Notes: a model not told the origin generated them from the sequence alone. A stretch of DNA of 64,000 bases from Lichenicoccus sp965213775 (GCA_965213775.1 CBDCAC010000002.1:124001-188000); one strand, 5' to 3'. Shown: positions 27,103 through 36,102, numbered from the stretch's first letter. Program-made: numbers and translations.

Positions 27103-30100
27103 GTGCACCTGCTGGTTCGCGAGGCCCTGACGCTCGACGAGGCGGAGGCGGCGGTCGACCCGGGGCTGGCGCCGGCCGAGCTGGTGTTCCTCTCCTTCTC
27201 CGACAGCGACCTGGGGAGCTGGGCGCAGGCGGCGGGGGAGGGGCCTTCGCTGCGCCTCGCCAGCCTGGCGCGTCTGCGCCATCCGATGTCGGTCGACCTG
27301 CTGGTCGAGCAGCTGATCGCGCCGGCGCGCTGCGTGGTGATCCGGCTGCTGGGCGGCATCGAATACTGGCGCTACGGCGTCGAGGAGGTGTCGGCCTGCT
27401 GCCGCGCGGCCGGGATCGCGCTCGCGGTGCTGCCCGGCGACGGCCCGCTGGACGCGCGGTTCGCCTCGCTCTCCACCGTCGCGCCCGCGCCGCTGGCGCG
27501 CCTCGACGGCTTCCTGCGACAGGGCGGCCCGCGCAACGTCCGTCACGCCCTGGCACTCGCGGCCCACCTGGCCGGGCTCGGCGCGGACGACGGCGCGCAG
27601 CCGCAGGCGCTGCCGGAGGCGGGGTGGTTCGAGATGCCGGGGCTGCAGGCGCCCGGACGGCCGCTCGCGATCGTCGTGTTCTACCGCTCGCACCTCGCCT
27701 GCGGCGACACCGAGCCGATCGCCGCCCTGGCCGACGCGCTGTGGCGGCGCGGCCTGTCGGTGCGGGCGATGTTCGCCAGCAGCCTCAAGCAGCCGGCCGC
27801 CGCCGAGTTCGTCGCGACCGGGCTGCGCGCCTCCCGCCCCGCCGTCGTGCTCAGCGCCACCGGCTTCTCGTCGCGCAGCGCCACTGGCTCGGCCCTGGAT
27901 GCCGCCGGCGTGCCGGTGCTGCAGCTGGTGCTCGCCGTCGCCGGCCGCGAGGCGTGGTGCCGGAGTGCGCGCGGCCTTTCGCAGACCGACCTCGCGATGC
28001 AGGTGGTGCTGCCCGAGCTGGACGGCCGGCTGCTCACCACCGCGATCTCGTTCAAGGCGCCGGACGCCTCGCTCGGCGCGGCGCACGTCCGCACCGTCAA
28101 CCGCGCGGACGCGGACGGCATCGCGCTGGCCGCCGACCGCGCCGCCGGCTGGGCGCGCCTGGGTGCGACGCCTGCCGCCGAACGCCGGGTCGCGATCATG
28201 CTGTCGGACTATCCGGGCCTCGGCGGCCAGGTGGCGCACGCGGTCGGCTTGGACAGCTTCGCGAGCCTGCGCGCCATCCTCTGCCGGCTGCAGCGCGAGG
28301 GCTACACGACCGCCGCACCCTCCGGTCCGGACGCGCTGCTGGCGCACGCGCTGTGCGAGGCGCCGGCACTGCCGTTCCTCGGCCTCGCCGAGTACGCGGC
28401 GCTGCGCGCGCAGCTGCCCGACGCGCTGAACCTCGCCCTCGACGCGGCCTGGGGCGATCCCGCCGACGACCCGGCGGTGCGCGACGGCGCCTTCACCCTG
28501 CGCCACCTGCGGCTCGGCGCGGTGCTGGTCGCGGTGCAGCCGGATCGCGGCAGCCGCGGCGATCGCAGGGGCGGCTACCACGACCCCGACACGCCGCCGC
28601 GCCACCTGCACGTGGCCTGCTACCTGTGGCTGCGCCTCACGCTCGGGATCCACGCGCTCGTCCATCTCGGCACCCACGGCTCGCTGGAGTGGCTGCCGGG
28701 CAAGGTGGCAGCGCTCTCGCCCGCGTGCTGGCCGGTGGCGCTGCTGCGCGGGATGCCGGTGATCTACCCGTTCATCGTCAACAACCCCGGCGAGGCGGCG
28801 GTGGCCAAGCGCCGTCTCGGCGCGGTCACCATCGGCCACCTGACGCCGCCGATGGCGCGCGCCGGCAGCGGCGAGGCGGCGCGTACCCTCGAGCGCCTGA
28901 TCGACGACTACGCCGCCGCCGACGGGCTCGATCGCAGGCGCGGCGCGCTGCTGCGCGGCGAGATCCTGTCGCGCGCGGCCGAGCTCGGCCTGCTCGCCGA
29001 GAGCGGTGCCGATCGCGCGGACGACGACGAGGAGGCGCTGTCCCGCCTCGATGCCTGGCTCTGCGACGTCAAGGACCTGCAGATCCGCGACGGGCTGCAC
29101 GTGTTCGGCACCCCGGCCGCGGCGCGCGACGCGCTGGCCTCGTCGATCGCGGGCGGCCCGCCGGGAGCCGACCAGGAGGGGCTGTGCCGTGCGCTCGACG
29201 CCTCGCCGGAGGCGGAGGCCCAGGCGCTGCTCGCCGCACTCGACGCGCGCCTGGTGCAGCCCGGTCCCGCCGGCGCGCCCTCGCGCGGACGGACCGACGT
29301 GCTGCCGACCGGGCGCAACCTGTTCGCGATCGATCCGCGCGCGGTGCCGACGCGGGGCGCCATGGTGCTGGCTCAGCGGATGGCGGAGACGCTGCTGGCG
29401 CGCCACCTGCAGGATAGCGGCGACTGGCTGCGCAGCCTGGTGATCGATCTGTGGGCCAGCACCACGCTGCGCACCGGCGGCGAGGACCTGGCCCTCGCCC
29501 TGGTGCTGATCGGCGCGGCACCGCTGTGGGACGACGCCTCCGGCCGGGTGCGCGGCGTCGAGATCCTGCCGACCGCGCTGCTCGACCGGCCGCGCGTCGA
29601 CGTGACGCTGCGCGTCTCGGGCCTGTTCCGCGACAGCTTCGAGGCGCAGATGCTGCTGTTCGACGAGGCGGTGCGCGCCGTCGCGGCGCGCGAGGAGGAT
29701 GCCGCACTCAACCCGCTGGCGGCGTGCGCGGAGCCGGCGCCCTGCCGCATCTACGGCCCCGAACCCGGCCGGCACGGCGCCGGATCGGACGCGCTGCTCG
29801 CGGGTGCCGATCGCGAAGCCCTGGGCCGCGCCTATCTCGACGCCTCCTGCGGCGGCTACGGGCGCGGCCGCGACGGCGCGGCCGACCCGGCGGGGTTCGC
29901 CGCCCGGATCGCGGGCAGCGAGGCGCTGCTGCATCAGCAGGACCATGCCGAGACCGACCTGCTCGACAGCCCGGAATACGCCGCCCACGAGGGTGGCTTC
30001 GCCGCCGCCGCGGCGCTGCACGGCCGCGAGCCGGCGCTGTATCACGCCGACAGCTCGCGCCCCGAGACGCCGAAGCTGCGCACGGTGGGCGAGGAGGTGG

Positions 30101-30432
30101 CGCGCGTGGTGCGCGGCCGCGTCGCCAACCCCGACTGGATCGCCGGCATGATGCGCCACGGCTATCGCGGCGCCTCGGAGATCGCGCGCGCGCTCACCGG
30201 CCTGCACGGCTTCGCCCGCACCCTGCCGCAGCGCTTCGATGCGCAGTACGAGCTGGTGTTCGCGGCCACCCTGGCCGATCCGGCGGTGGACCGCTTCCTG
30301 CGCGAGGCCAACCCGCAGGCCTGGCGCGGCATGCGCGAGGCGTTCCGCGACGCCCTGGCGCAGTCGCTGTGGCGTCCCAGGGCGAACAGCGTGGCACTGC
30401 TGCACGACGAGGCGGACGGCCCGCAATCCTGA
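27103..30432 (+). CDS. cobN: Cobaltochelatase subunit CobN
   Basis: Large subunit of the ATP-dependent aerobic cobaltochelatase that inserts cobalt into hydrogenobyrinic acid a,c-diamide. 1109 residues from a GTG; the family is about 1100-1280. Recognisable blocks: FYRSHLACGDTEPIAALADAL, VLSATGFSSRS, NYPGLGGQ-like SDYPGLGGQVAHAVGLDSF, VHLGTHGSLEWLPGKV (about residue 520), YPFIVNNPGEAAVAKRRLGAV, and C-terminal VANPDWIAGMMRHGYRGASEIA. The CobS and CobT partners and cobW are not in the window. Followed by a small ORF instead of cobG directly. Confidence 0.93.
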   Translation: MHLLVREALTLDEAEAAVDPGLAPAELVFLSFSDSDLGSWAQAAGEGPSLRLASLARLRHPMSVDLLVEQLIAPARCVVIRLLGGIEYWRYGVEEVSACCRAAGIALAVLPGDGPLDARFASLSTVAPAPLARLDGFLRQGGPRNVRHALALAAHLAGLGADDGAQPQALPEAGWFEMPGLQAPGRPLAIVVFYRSHLACGDTEPIAALADALWRRGLSVRAMFASSLKQPAAAEFVATGLRASRPAVVLSATGFSSRSATGSALDAAGVPVLQLVLAVAGREAWCRSARGLSQTDLAMQVVLPELDGRLLTTAISFKAPDASLGAAHVRTVNRADADGIALAADRAAGWARLGATPAAERRVAIMLSDYPGLGGQVAHAVGLDSFASLRAILCRLQREGYTTAAPSGPDALLAHALCEAPALPFLGLAEYAALRAQLPDALNLALDAAWGDPADDPAVRDGAFTLRHLRLGAVLVAVQPDRGSRGDRRGGYHDPDTPPRHLHVACYLWLRLTLGIHALVHLGTHGSLEWLPGKVAALSPACWPVALLRGMPVIYPFIVNNPGEAAVAKRRLGAVTIGHLTPPMARAGSGEAARTLERLIDDYAAADGLDRRRGALLRGEILSRAAELGLLAESGADRADDDEEALSRLDAWLCDVKDLQIRDGLHVFGTPAAARDALASSIAGGPPGADQEGLCRALDASPEAEAQALLAALDARLVQPGPAGAPSRGRTDVLPTGRNLFAIDPRAVPTRGAMVLAQRMAETLLARHLQDSGDWLRSLVIDLWASTTLRTGGEDLALALVLIGAAPLWDDASGRVRGVEILPTALLDRPRVDVTLRVSGLFRDSFEAQMLLFDEAVRAVAAREEDAALNPLAACAEPAPCRIYGPEPGRHGAGSDALLAGADREALGRAYLDASCGGYGRGRDGAADPAGFAARIAGSEALLHQQDHAETDLLDSPEYAAHEGGFAAAAALHGREPALYHADSSRPETPKLRTVGEEVARVVRGRVANPDWIAGMMRHGYRGASEIARALTGLHGFARTLPQRFDAQYELVFAATLADPAVDRFLREANPQAWRGMREAFRDALAQSLWRPRANSVALLHDEADGPQS

Positions 30433-30495
30433 GGCGCCAGCTTGCCGCTCGCCGGGGCTTGCCGTACGGTCCTCTCCCTCCAGGAGGCCAGGGAC

Positions 30496-30795
30496 GTGAA
30501 CGAGACGCAGCAGGCGACGGCCAAGCACCATGAGGAAGCGGCGCGGCACTTCGAGGTCGCAGCCAAGCTGCACCACGATGCCGCCCGCAATGCCGGTTCG
30601 GGCAACTACGAGAAGGCCGGGCAGCTGGCGCATTCCGCCTCCGAGGCCGAGACGGTGGCGAACCGTCACGCGATGGAGGCGCTGGCGCTGTATCGTGGGC
30701 ACGAGGAGGAGGTCGCCGTCCGTCGCGCGGAAGAGGCGGCCGACGAGGCGGCGCGCGCCGCCAAGCGCGAGACCAGGGCGGCAGCACAGGAGTAG
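30496..30795 (+). CDS. Small His-rich helical protein inside the cob operon
   Basis: 99 residues from a GTG at 30496 with AGGAGG 8 bases upstream, a better ribosome binding site than most genes here. The sequence is one long amphipathic helix pattern: TAKHHEEAARHFEVAAKLHHDAARNAG, then NYEKAGQLAHSASEAETVANRHAMEALALYRGHEEE and a basic C-terminus. It holds about ten His residues, several as HH or H-x3-H. Similar small helical proteins occur in other bacteria, usually with stress genes; I know of no assigned function. Its position 63 bases after cobN and 17 before cobG suggests co-transcription with cobalt-insertion genes; a metal-binding role is inference only. Confidence 0.7.
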   Translation: MNETQQATAKHHEEAARHFEVAAKLHHDAARNAGSGNYEKAGQLAHSASEAETVANRHAMEALALYRGHEEEVAVRRAEEAADEAARAAKRETRAAAQE

Positions 30796-30812
30796 CCCCC
30801 GACACCGCCGCG

Positions 30813-31970
30813 ATGGGACCGCGCCCCGACGCCGGCGTGCGCGGCTGGTGCCCGGACCTGTTCACGCCGATGCAGTCGGGCGACGGATGGCTGCTGCGGC
30901 TGAAGCCGCGCTTGGGCCGGCTCAGCGCGACGGCGGCGCGGTCGATCGCAGGGCAGGCGGCGCGCTGCGGCAACGGCATCATCGAGCTCACCGGACGCGG
31001 CAATCTGCAGCTGCGCGGCCTGACGCTGCGGGCCGCGGAGGGGTTCGCCCGCTTCGCGGTCGAGGCAGGGCTGGCCGATCCCGACCCCGCGGCCGAGCGG
31101 CGGCGCAATATCCTGGTCGCCCCGCTCGCGGATGCCGACATCTGCGACGTGGCCCGGAGGCTGGGGCACGCGCTCGCCGACGATGACCGGCTGTCGGCAC
31201 TTCCCGGCAAGTTCGGTTTTTCCGTCGATGCGGGCGGTCCACTCGGACTGGACGGCGCTGCCGCCGACGTCGCGCTGCGACGCGAGCAGGGCGGCTGGCA
31301 GGTCCGTCTCGGGCCGGACGGCGCACCGGCGGCCGCCGTGGACCCGGCGCGGACGGCGATCGCCCTGGCGCATCTCTGGCTCGCGTCCGGCGCGGCGCGT
31401 CCGTCACGCGGCGGCGCCGCCGGCCCGGAGCGCGGGCGGGCCGCGATCGGGTGGCTGCCGGGTCCGCGCGCCTTCGGCATCGGCCTGCCGTTCGGGCAGA
31501 TGGACGCCACCATCCTGCAGCGTCTGTGCGCGCTGTCGGAACGCCACGGCGACGGCGTGCTGCACCTGACCCCCTGGCGCGCGATCATGCTGTCCGGGAT
31601 CGCGGCCGCGGATCCGGCCCCGCTGCGGCAGGCGATCGCGGAGCTTCCCGGCGGGCTGGTCATCGAGCCGGACGATCCGGTCCGCCGCGTCAGCGCCTGC
31701 ATCGGCCAGGCCGGCTGCGCCAGCGGCAGCGTCGATGCGCGCGCCGACGCGCGGGCGCTGATCCAAGCAGGGGTGCGCGTGCCGTCGCTGCACGTGTCCG
31801 GCTGCGCCAAGGGCTGCGCCCATCCCGGACCGGCCGCGGTGACCCTGGTCGGTGCGTCGGGCCGATACGGGCTGGTGCGCGCGGGGCGGGCGGGCGATAC
31901 AGCGCAGACCGGCGGGCTGACGGTGCCGGAACTCGCCCGCCGGCTCGGCGGGAGCGCAGGCGGGTCTTGA
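30813..31970 (+). CDS. cobG: Precorrin-3B synthase
   Basis: Oxygen-dependent monooxygenase that forms precorrin-3B, marking the aerobic route. 385 residues, sulfite/nitrite-reductase fold. RGWCPDLFTPMQSGDGWLLRLKP opens the protein; IIELTGRGNLQLRGL is the first half-domain; the 4Fe-4S ligands are C-x5-C (CIGQAGC, about residues 296-302) and C-x3-C (SGCAKGCAHPG, about 330-334). The stop overlaps the TTG start of cobH. Confidence 0.92.
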   Translation: MGPRPDAGVRGWCPDLFTPMQSGDGWLLRLKPRLGRLSATAARSIAGQAARCGNGIIELTGRGNLQLRGLTLRAAEGFARFAVEAGLADPDPAAERRRNILVAPLADADICDVARRLGHALADDDRLSALPGKFGFSVDAGGPLGLDGAAADVALRREQGGWQVRLGPDGAPAAAVDPARTAIALAHLWLASGAARPSRGGAAGPERGRAAIGWLPGPRAFGIGLPFGQMDATILQRLCALSERHGDGVLHLTPWRAIMLSGIAAADPAPLRQAIAELPGGLVIEPDDPVRRVSACIGQAGCASGSVDARADARALIQAGVRVPSLHVSGCAKGCAHPGPAAVTLVGASGRYGLVRAGRAGDTAQTGGLTVPELARRLGGSAGGS

Positions 31971-32596
31971 CCGACTACCAGTACGAGCATGACGGGGCGG
32001 CGATCTACGCGCGCTCGTTCGCCATCATCCGCGGCGAGGCGGACCTCTCGCGCTTCGCCGACGACGAGGCGCGGGTGGCGGTGCGTGTCATCCACGCCTG
32101 CGGCATGGTCGAGATCGCGCGCGCGCTGGATTTCGCGCCCGGCTTCGCGCGCGCCGCGCGGGCGGCGCTGGCCGCCGGCCGGCCGGTGCTGTGCGATTCC
32201 GAGATGGTCGCGCACGGCGTCACCCGCGCCCGGCTGCCGGCCGGCAACGCGGTGCTGTGCACGCTGCGCGACGCGCGCACGCCGGAGCTGGCGAGACGGC
32301 TCGGCACCACCCGCTCGGCCGCCGCACTCGACCTCTGGGGCGAGCAGATGGCGGGTGCGGTGGTCGCGATCGGCAACGCGCCGACCGCCTTGTTCCACCT
32401 GCTCGAGCGCATCGAGGGCGGCGCGCCGCGGCCGGCGGCGATCATCGGCATGCCGGTGGGCTTCGTGGGTGCGGCGGAGTCCAAGCAGGCGCTGGCCGCG
32501 TTCGGCGCGGTGCCGTGGGCGATCGTCTCGGGCCGGCAGGGCGGCAGTGCGATGGCGGCGGCGGCGGTCAACGCGGTGGCGAGCGAGGCCGAGTGA
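31967..32596 (+). CDS. cobH: Precorrin-8X methylmutase
   Basis: Moves the C11 methyl group to C12, giving hydrogenobyrinic acid. 209 residues from a TTG start, chosen because it forms a TTGA overlap with the cobG stop. The sequence YEHDGAAIYARSFAIIRGEADL is typical, and the catalytic histidine is residue 43 (RVIHACGMVEIA), the same number as in the characterised enzyme. Also VLCDSEMVAHGVTR, IGNAPTALFHLLE and PAAIIGMPVGFVGAAESK. Coupled to cobI by GTGA. Confidence 0.92.
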   Translation: MTDYQYEHDGAAIYARSFAIIRGEADLSRFADDEARVAVRVIHACGMVEIARALDFAPGFARAARAALAAGRPVLCDSEMVAHGVTRARLPAGNAVLCTLRDARTPELARRLGTTRSAAALDLWGEQMAGAVVAIGNAPTALFHLLERIEGGAPRPAAIIGMPVGFVGAAESKQALAAFGAVPWAIVSGRQGGSAMAAAAVNAVASEAE

Positions 32597-33324
32597 GGGG
32601 CACGCTGTCGATCGTCGGCATGGGGCCGGGCGACCCCGAGCTGCTGACGCTCAAGGCGGCGCGGGTGATCGGCAGCTCCCGCTGCGTCGCGTTCTTCGCC
32701 AAGCGCGGCCGTCCGGGCCATGCCCGCGGCATCGCCGGGGATCGGATCGGCCCCGAGGCCGAGCTGCTGCGCTTCGAGTATCCCTTCACCACCGAGCTGT
32801 CGGTGGTCGATCCGCGCTACCTCGCCGATATCGGCCGGTTCTACGAGCGCTGCGCCGCCCGGCTCGCCGAACGGCTGGCGTCGGGGCTGGATGCGGCGCT
32901 GCTGTGCGAGGGCGACCCGTTCTTCTACGGCTCGGCGATGTACGTGTTCGACCGGCTGCGCGGCGAGTTTGCGCACCAGATCATCCCCGGCATCACCGGC
33001 ATGAGCGGCTGCTGGTCGGCCGCCGACCTGCCGTTCACCCACGGCGACGACGTGCTGCAGGTGCTGCCCGGCACGCTGGACCGCCAGCGCCTGGCGGCGC
33101 GGCTGGCGCTCGGCGACGCGGCGGTGATCATGAAGGTCGGCGGCAACTTCCCCAAGATCCGCGAGGCACTCGACGATGCCGGGCTGTTGGAGCGCGCGCT
33201 CTATGTCGAGTACGGCACCATGCCCGGCGAGCGCATCCTGCCGCTGCGGCAGATCGACCATCCGGCCCCCGACGCGCCGTACTTCTCGATGATCCTGGTG
33301 CCCGGCCGGCAGGGTTCCAGGTGA
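32593..33324 (+). CDS. cobI: Precorrin-2 C20-methyltransferase
   Basis: SAM-dependent class III methyltransferase, 243 residues. Start GTG 32593 overlaps the cobH stop. GMGPGDPELLTLKAARVI is the glycine-rich N-terminal loop, ALLCEGDPFFYGSAMYVFDRL the second, and PGITGMSGCWSAADLPFTHGDDVLQVLP the third. The C-terminal EYGTMPGERILPL is typical of this branch of the family. Coupled to cobJ by a GTGA overlap. Confidence 0.92.
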   Translation: MRGTLSIVGMGPGDPELLTLKAARVIGSSRCVAFFAKRGRPGHARGIAGDRIGPEAELLRFEYPFTTELSVVDPRYLADIGRFYERCAARLAERLASGLDAALLCEGDPFFYGSAMYVFDRLRGEFAHQIIPGITGMSGCWSAADLPFTHGDDVLQVLPGTLDRQRLAARLALGDAAVIMKVGGNFPKIREALDDAGLLERALYVEYGTMPGERILPLRQIDHPAPDAPYFSMILVPGRQGSR

Positions 33325-34076
33325 GCGGCAGGCTGACGATCCTGGGGCTGGGTCCGGGCGATCCGGCGCTGCGCACGCCGCAGGTCGACGCGGCCCTGGC
33401 CGAGGCCACCGACCTGGTGGGCTACGGGCCGTATCTCGACCGCATCTCCTGCGCCGTCCAAGCGGTGCGGCACGTCTCGGACAACCGCGAGGAGCTCGAC
33501 CGCGCCCGCCACGCGCTGTCGCTGGCCGCAGGCGGCCGCCGGGTCGCGGTGGCGTCGTCGGGCGACGCGGGGGTGTTCGCGATGGCGAGTGCCGTGTTCG
33601 AGGCGATCGAGCGCGGCGCGCCGGACTGGCGTGCGCTCGACGTCGCGGTGCTGCCCGGGATCTCGGCGATGCTGGCGGTGGCGGCGCGGGTGGGCGCGCC
33701 GCTGGGGAGCGATTTCTGCGTGCTCTCGCTGTCGGACAACCTCAAGCCCTGGACGCTGATCCAGCGACGGCTGCGCGCCGCGGCCGAGGCCGGGTTCGCG
33801 ATCGCGCTGTACAACCCGGTCTCGCGCGCCAGGCCCTGGCAGCTCGACGCGGCGCTCACGCTGCTGCGCGAGGTGGTCCCCCCGCATGCGCCGGTGGTGT
33901 TCGCCACCGCGATCAGCCGCCCCGACGAGCGGGTGGTGATCACCACGCTCGCCGAGGCGCGAGGCGAGCAGGCCGACATGCGCACGCTGGTGCTGGTCGG
34001 CACCGAGGCGACCAGGCTGATCCCGCGCGACGGGGCGACGCCCTGGCTCTACGCCCCAAGGGGCTCCGCCCCTTGA
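33321..34076 (+). CDS. cobJ: Precorrin-3B C17-methyltransferase
   Basis: Methylates C17 and contracts the ring. 251 residues from GTG 33321. GLGPGDPALRTPQVDAALAEATDLVGYGPYLDRI, SSGDAGVFAMASAVFE, GAPLGSDFCVLSLSDNLKPW, FAIALYNPVSRARPWQL and LVGTEATRLI are all signature segments. The last codons and TGA (PRGSAP, stop) lie in the first hairpin of repeat copy b, so the tail is supplied by that element. This ends the cobN-G-H-I-J unit. Confidence 0.92.
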   Translation: MSGRLTILGLGPGDPALRTPQVDAALAEATDLVGYGPYLDRISCAVQAVRHVSDNREELDRARHALSLAAGGRRVAVASSGDAGVFAMASAVFEAIERGAPDWRALDVAVLPGISAMLAVAARVGAPLGSDFCVLSLSDNLKPWTLIQRRLRAAAEAGFAIALYNPVSRARPWQLDAALTLLREVVPPHAPVVFATAISRPDERVVITTLAEARGEQADMRTLVLVGTEATRLIPRDGATPWLYAPRGSAP

Positions 34077-34151
34077 CCCCGCCAAAGGCTGAGCCTTTGG
34101 AAACCGGGGTCTGGGGCCTAAGGCCCCAGCGGGTCCAGGGCAGCGCCCTGG
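34057..34151. repeat. Dispersed hairpin element, copy b (four hairpins, cobJ/cobK junction)
   Basis: Four perfect stems in a row: CAAGGGGC-TCC-GCCCCTTG (34057-34075), CCAAAGGC-TGA-GCCTTTGG (34082-34100), CTGGGGCC-TAA-GGCCCCAG (34111-34129) and CCAGGGC-AGC-GCCCTGG (34135-34151). The cobJ stop lies at the end of the first stem and the cobK stop within the third, read on the other strand. This is the longest copy and the type example of the family in the window. Confidence 0.85.
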
Positions 34152-34870
34152 CCTCGCAGCCACCGCATCGCCTCCTCCGCATCAACCACCCCCCCGCCTC
34201 CCGCCGGCCGGTCGATCATCACCACCGTCACGCCGAGCCGCCGCGCCGCCTCCAGCTTCGGCGCGGTGGCGTCGCCGCCGGAGTTCTTGCTGACCAGCCG
34301 CTCGATCCGGTGCGCCGCGAGCAGCGCGATCTCGCCCTCGAGCGTGAACGGCCCGCGCGCCAGCAGCAGCGTCGCACCCTCGGGCAGCCGGTCGGGATCC
34401 GGCGGATCGATGCAGCGGATCAGGTAGCGGTGCGCCGCCGAGCGGAACGGCGCCAGCCCCTGGCTGCCCACCGTCAGCAGCACCCGCCGCGGCAGCGGCC
34501 CGAGTGCCGCCGCGGCGGCTTCGAGGGTCGCGACGCGGAGCCAGCGGTCGCCCGCCTGCGCGGTCCAGGCCGGCCGCGCGATGCGCAGCAGCGGGATGCA
34601 GGCGGCGGCGGCGGCGAGGTCCGCGTGCCGGCTGATCCGCAGCGCGTACGGGTGGGTCGCATCGACCAGCGCCTCGGTGCGGTGGTCGCGCAGCCACGCC
34701 GCCATCCCGTCGGCGCCGCCGAAGCCGCCGATGCGATGGGGGATCGGCGGCCGCGCCGGCGCATGGGTGACGCCGGCGAGCGACAGGGTGGCGGAGAAGC
34801 GCGGGTCGCCGGCCAGCATCGCGGCCAGCCTCGACGCCTCGCTCGTGCCGCCGAGCACCAGCACGCGCAT
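34118..34870 (-). CDS. cobK: Precorrin-6A reductase
   Basis: NADPH-dependent reduction of precorrin-6A. 250 residues. RVLVLGGTSEASRLAAMLAGDPR is the Rossmann-like start; ALVDATHPYALRISRHADLAAAAACIPLLRIARPAW, VLLTVGSQGLAPF, LLLARGPFTLEGEIALL and LVSKNSGGDATAPKLEAARRLGVTVVMIDRP are the family blocks. The final residues (QGAALDPLGP) are encoded by repeat copy b read in reverse. Divergent from cobL with 20 bases between start codons. Confidence 0.92.
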   Translation of the reverse strand: MRVLVLGGTSEASRLAAMLAGDPRFSATLSLAGVTHAPARPPIPHRIGGFGGADGMAAWLRDHRTEALVDATHPYALRISRHADLAAAAACIPLLRIARPAWTAQAGDRWLRVATLEAAAAALGPLPRRVLLTVGSQGLAPFRSAAHRYLIRCIDPPDPDRLPEGATLLLARGPFTLEGEIALLAAHRIERLVSKNSGGDATAPKLEAARRLGVTVVMIDRPAGGGGVVDAEEAMRWLRGQGAALDPLGP

Positions 34871-34890
34871 CGCACCTCCCTCGCGGCGTC

Positions 34891-36102
34891 ATGAGCGACG
34901 GTCCGTGGCTGAGCATCCTGGGTATCGGCGAGGACGGAGTCGATGGCCTCTCCGCCGCCGCCCGCACCCTGCTCGGCGGTGCCGCGCTGGTCGCCGGCGG
35001 CGCGCGCCACCTGGCCCTCGCCGCCGCGCTGATCGAGGGCGACACGCTGCCCTGGCCCTCGCCGATGCAGGACGCGCTGCCCGCCCTGATCGCGCGCCGC
35101 CCGCGGCCGACCGTGGTGCTGGCGTCGGGCGATCCGTTCTGGTTCGGCATCGGGACTGCCATCGCGCGCCTGCTGCCGGCCTCGGAATATGCCTGCCTGC
35201 CGGTCGCGTCGTCGTTCTCGCTGGCCTGCGCCGCGCTGGGCTGGAGCCTGCAGCAGGCGACCACCCTGTCGCTGTGCGGAAGGCCGCTGGCAGCGCTGCT
35301 GCCGGCGCTGCAGCCCGGCGCGCGGCTGCTGGTGCTGTGCGCCGACGCCGGCACGCCGGCCGCGGTCGCGGGGCTGCTGCGCGATCGCGGCTTCGGCGGC
35401 TCGGCGCTGCAAGTGATGCAGGCGCTGGGCGGCCCGCGCGCGCGCATCGTCCGGCAGCGCGCCGATCAGGCGCTGCCGGACGCCATCGACCCGCTCAACC
35501 TGCTCGCCATCGAGGTCGCGGCGGCGCCGGACGCCCGGGTCATCCCGCTCGCCGGTGGCCTGGACGACGCGCTGTTCGAGCAGGACGGGCAGTTCACCCG
35601 GCGCGAGATCCGCGCGCTGACGCTGTCGGCCTTGGCGCCGCGCCAGGGCGAGCGGCTGTGGGACGTCGGCTGCGGCTCGGGCTCGATCGGCATCGAGTGG
35701 ATGCTGCGCCATCCCGCCAACCGCGCGATCGCCATCGACCGCGAACCCGCCCGCATCGCGCGTGCGGCGCGCAACGCGCTGTCGCTCGGGGTGCCGGCGC
35801 TGGAGCTGTGCCAGGGTGCCGCGCCCGAGGTGCTGCGCGGGCTGCCGGCACCCGACGCGGTGTTCGTCGGCGGCGGCGCCACCGTCCCGGGTGTGCTGGA
35901 GGCGGCGCGCGGCGCGCTGCGGCCGGGCGGGCGGCTGGTGGTGAACGCGGTGACGATCGAGACCGAGGCGGTGCTGTTCGCGGCCCGGGCGGCGCATGGC
36001 GGCAGCCTGACCCGGATCGGCATCGACCGGCTCGACGCGGTGGGCAGCCTGCACGCGCTGCGCCCGGCGATGCGCATCACGCAATGGTGCTGGCTGCGGT
36101 GA
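34891..36102 (+). CDS. cobL: Precorrin-6Y C5,15-methyltransferase, decarboxylating (CbiE-CbiT fusion)
   Basis: 403 residues. The N-terminal half is a CbiE-type methyltransferase (LSILGIGEDGVDGLSAAARTLL, VVLASGDPFWFGIGTAIARLL) and the C-terminal half a CbiT-type class I methyltransferase with the SAM motif DVGCGSGSIGIEWMLRHP (about residue 257) and NQPDGTF-like DAVFVGGGATVPGVLEAA. It methylates C5 and C15 and removes the acetate carboxylate at C12. The stop overlaps a GTG start of the next gene. Confidence 0.92.
   Translation: MSDGPWLSILGIGEDGVDGLSAAARTLLGGAALVAGGARHLALAAALIEGDTLPWPSPMQDALPALIARRPRPTVVLASGDPFWFGIGTAIARLLPASEYACLPVASSFSLACAALGWSLQQATTLSLCGRPLAALLPALQPGARLLVLCADAGTPAAVAGLLRDRGFGGSALQVMQALGGPRARIVRQRADQALPDAIDPLNLLAIEVAAAPDARVIPLAGGLDDALFEQDGQFTRREIRALTLSALAPRQGERLWDVGCGSGSIGIEWMLRHPANRAIAIDREPARIARAARNALSLGVPALELCQGAAPEVLRGLPAPDAVFVGGGATVPGVLEAARGALRPGGRLVVNAVTIETEAVLFAARAAHGGSLTRIGIDRLDAVGSLHALRPAMRITQWCWLR

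Noticed and set aside
26977..30702. A very long open frame on the minus strand opposite cobN (over 1200 codons), and similar long antisense frames opposite the sugar ATPases, ilvC and the kinase
   Set aside because: High GC removes stop codons from the opposite strand. The translations are His/Arg/Ala-rich, have no domain, and the plus-strand genes are unambiguous.
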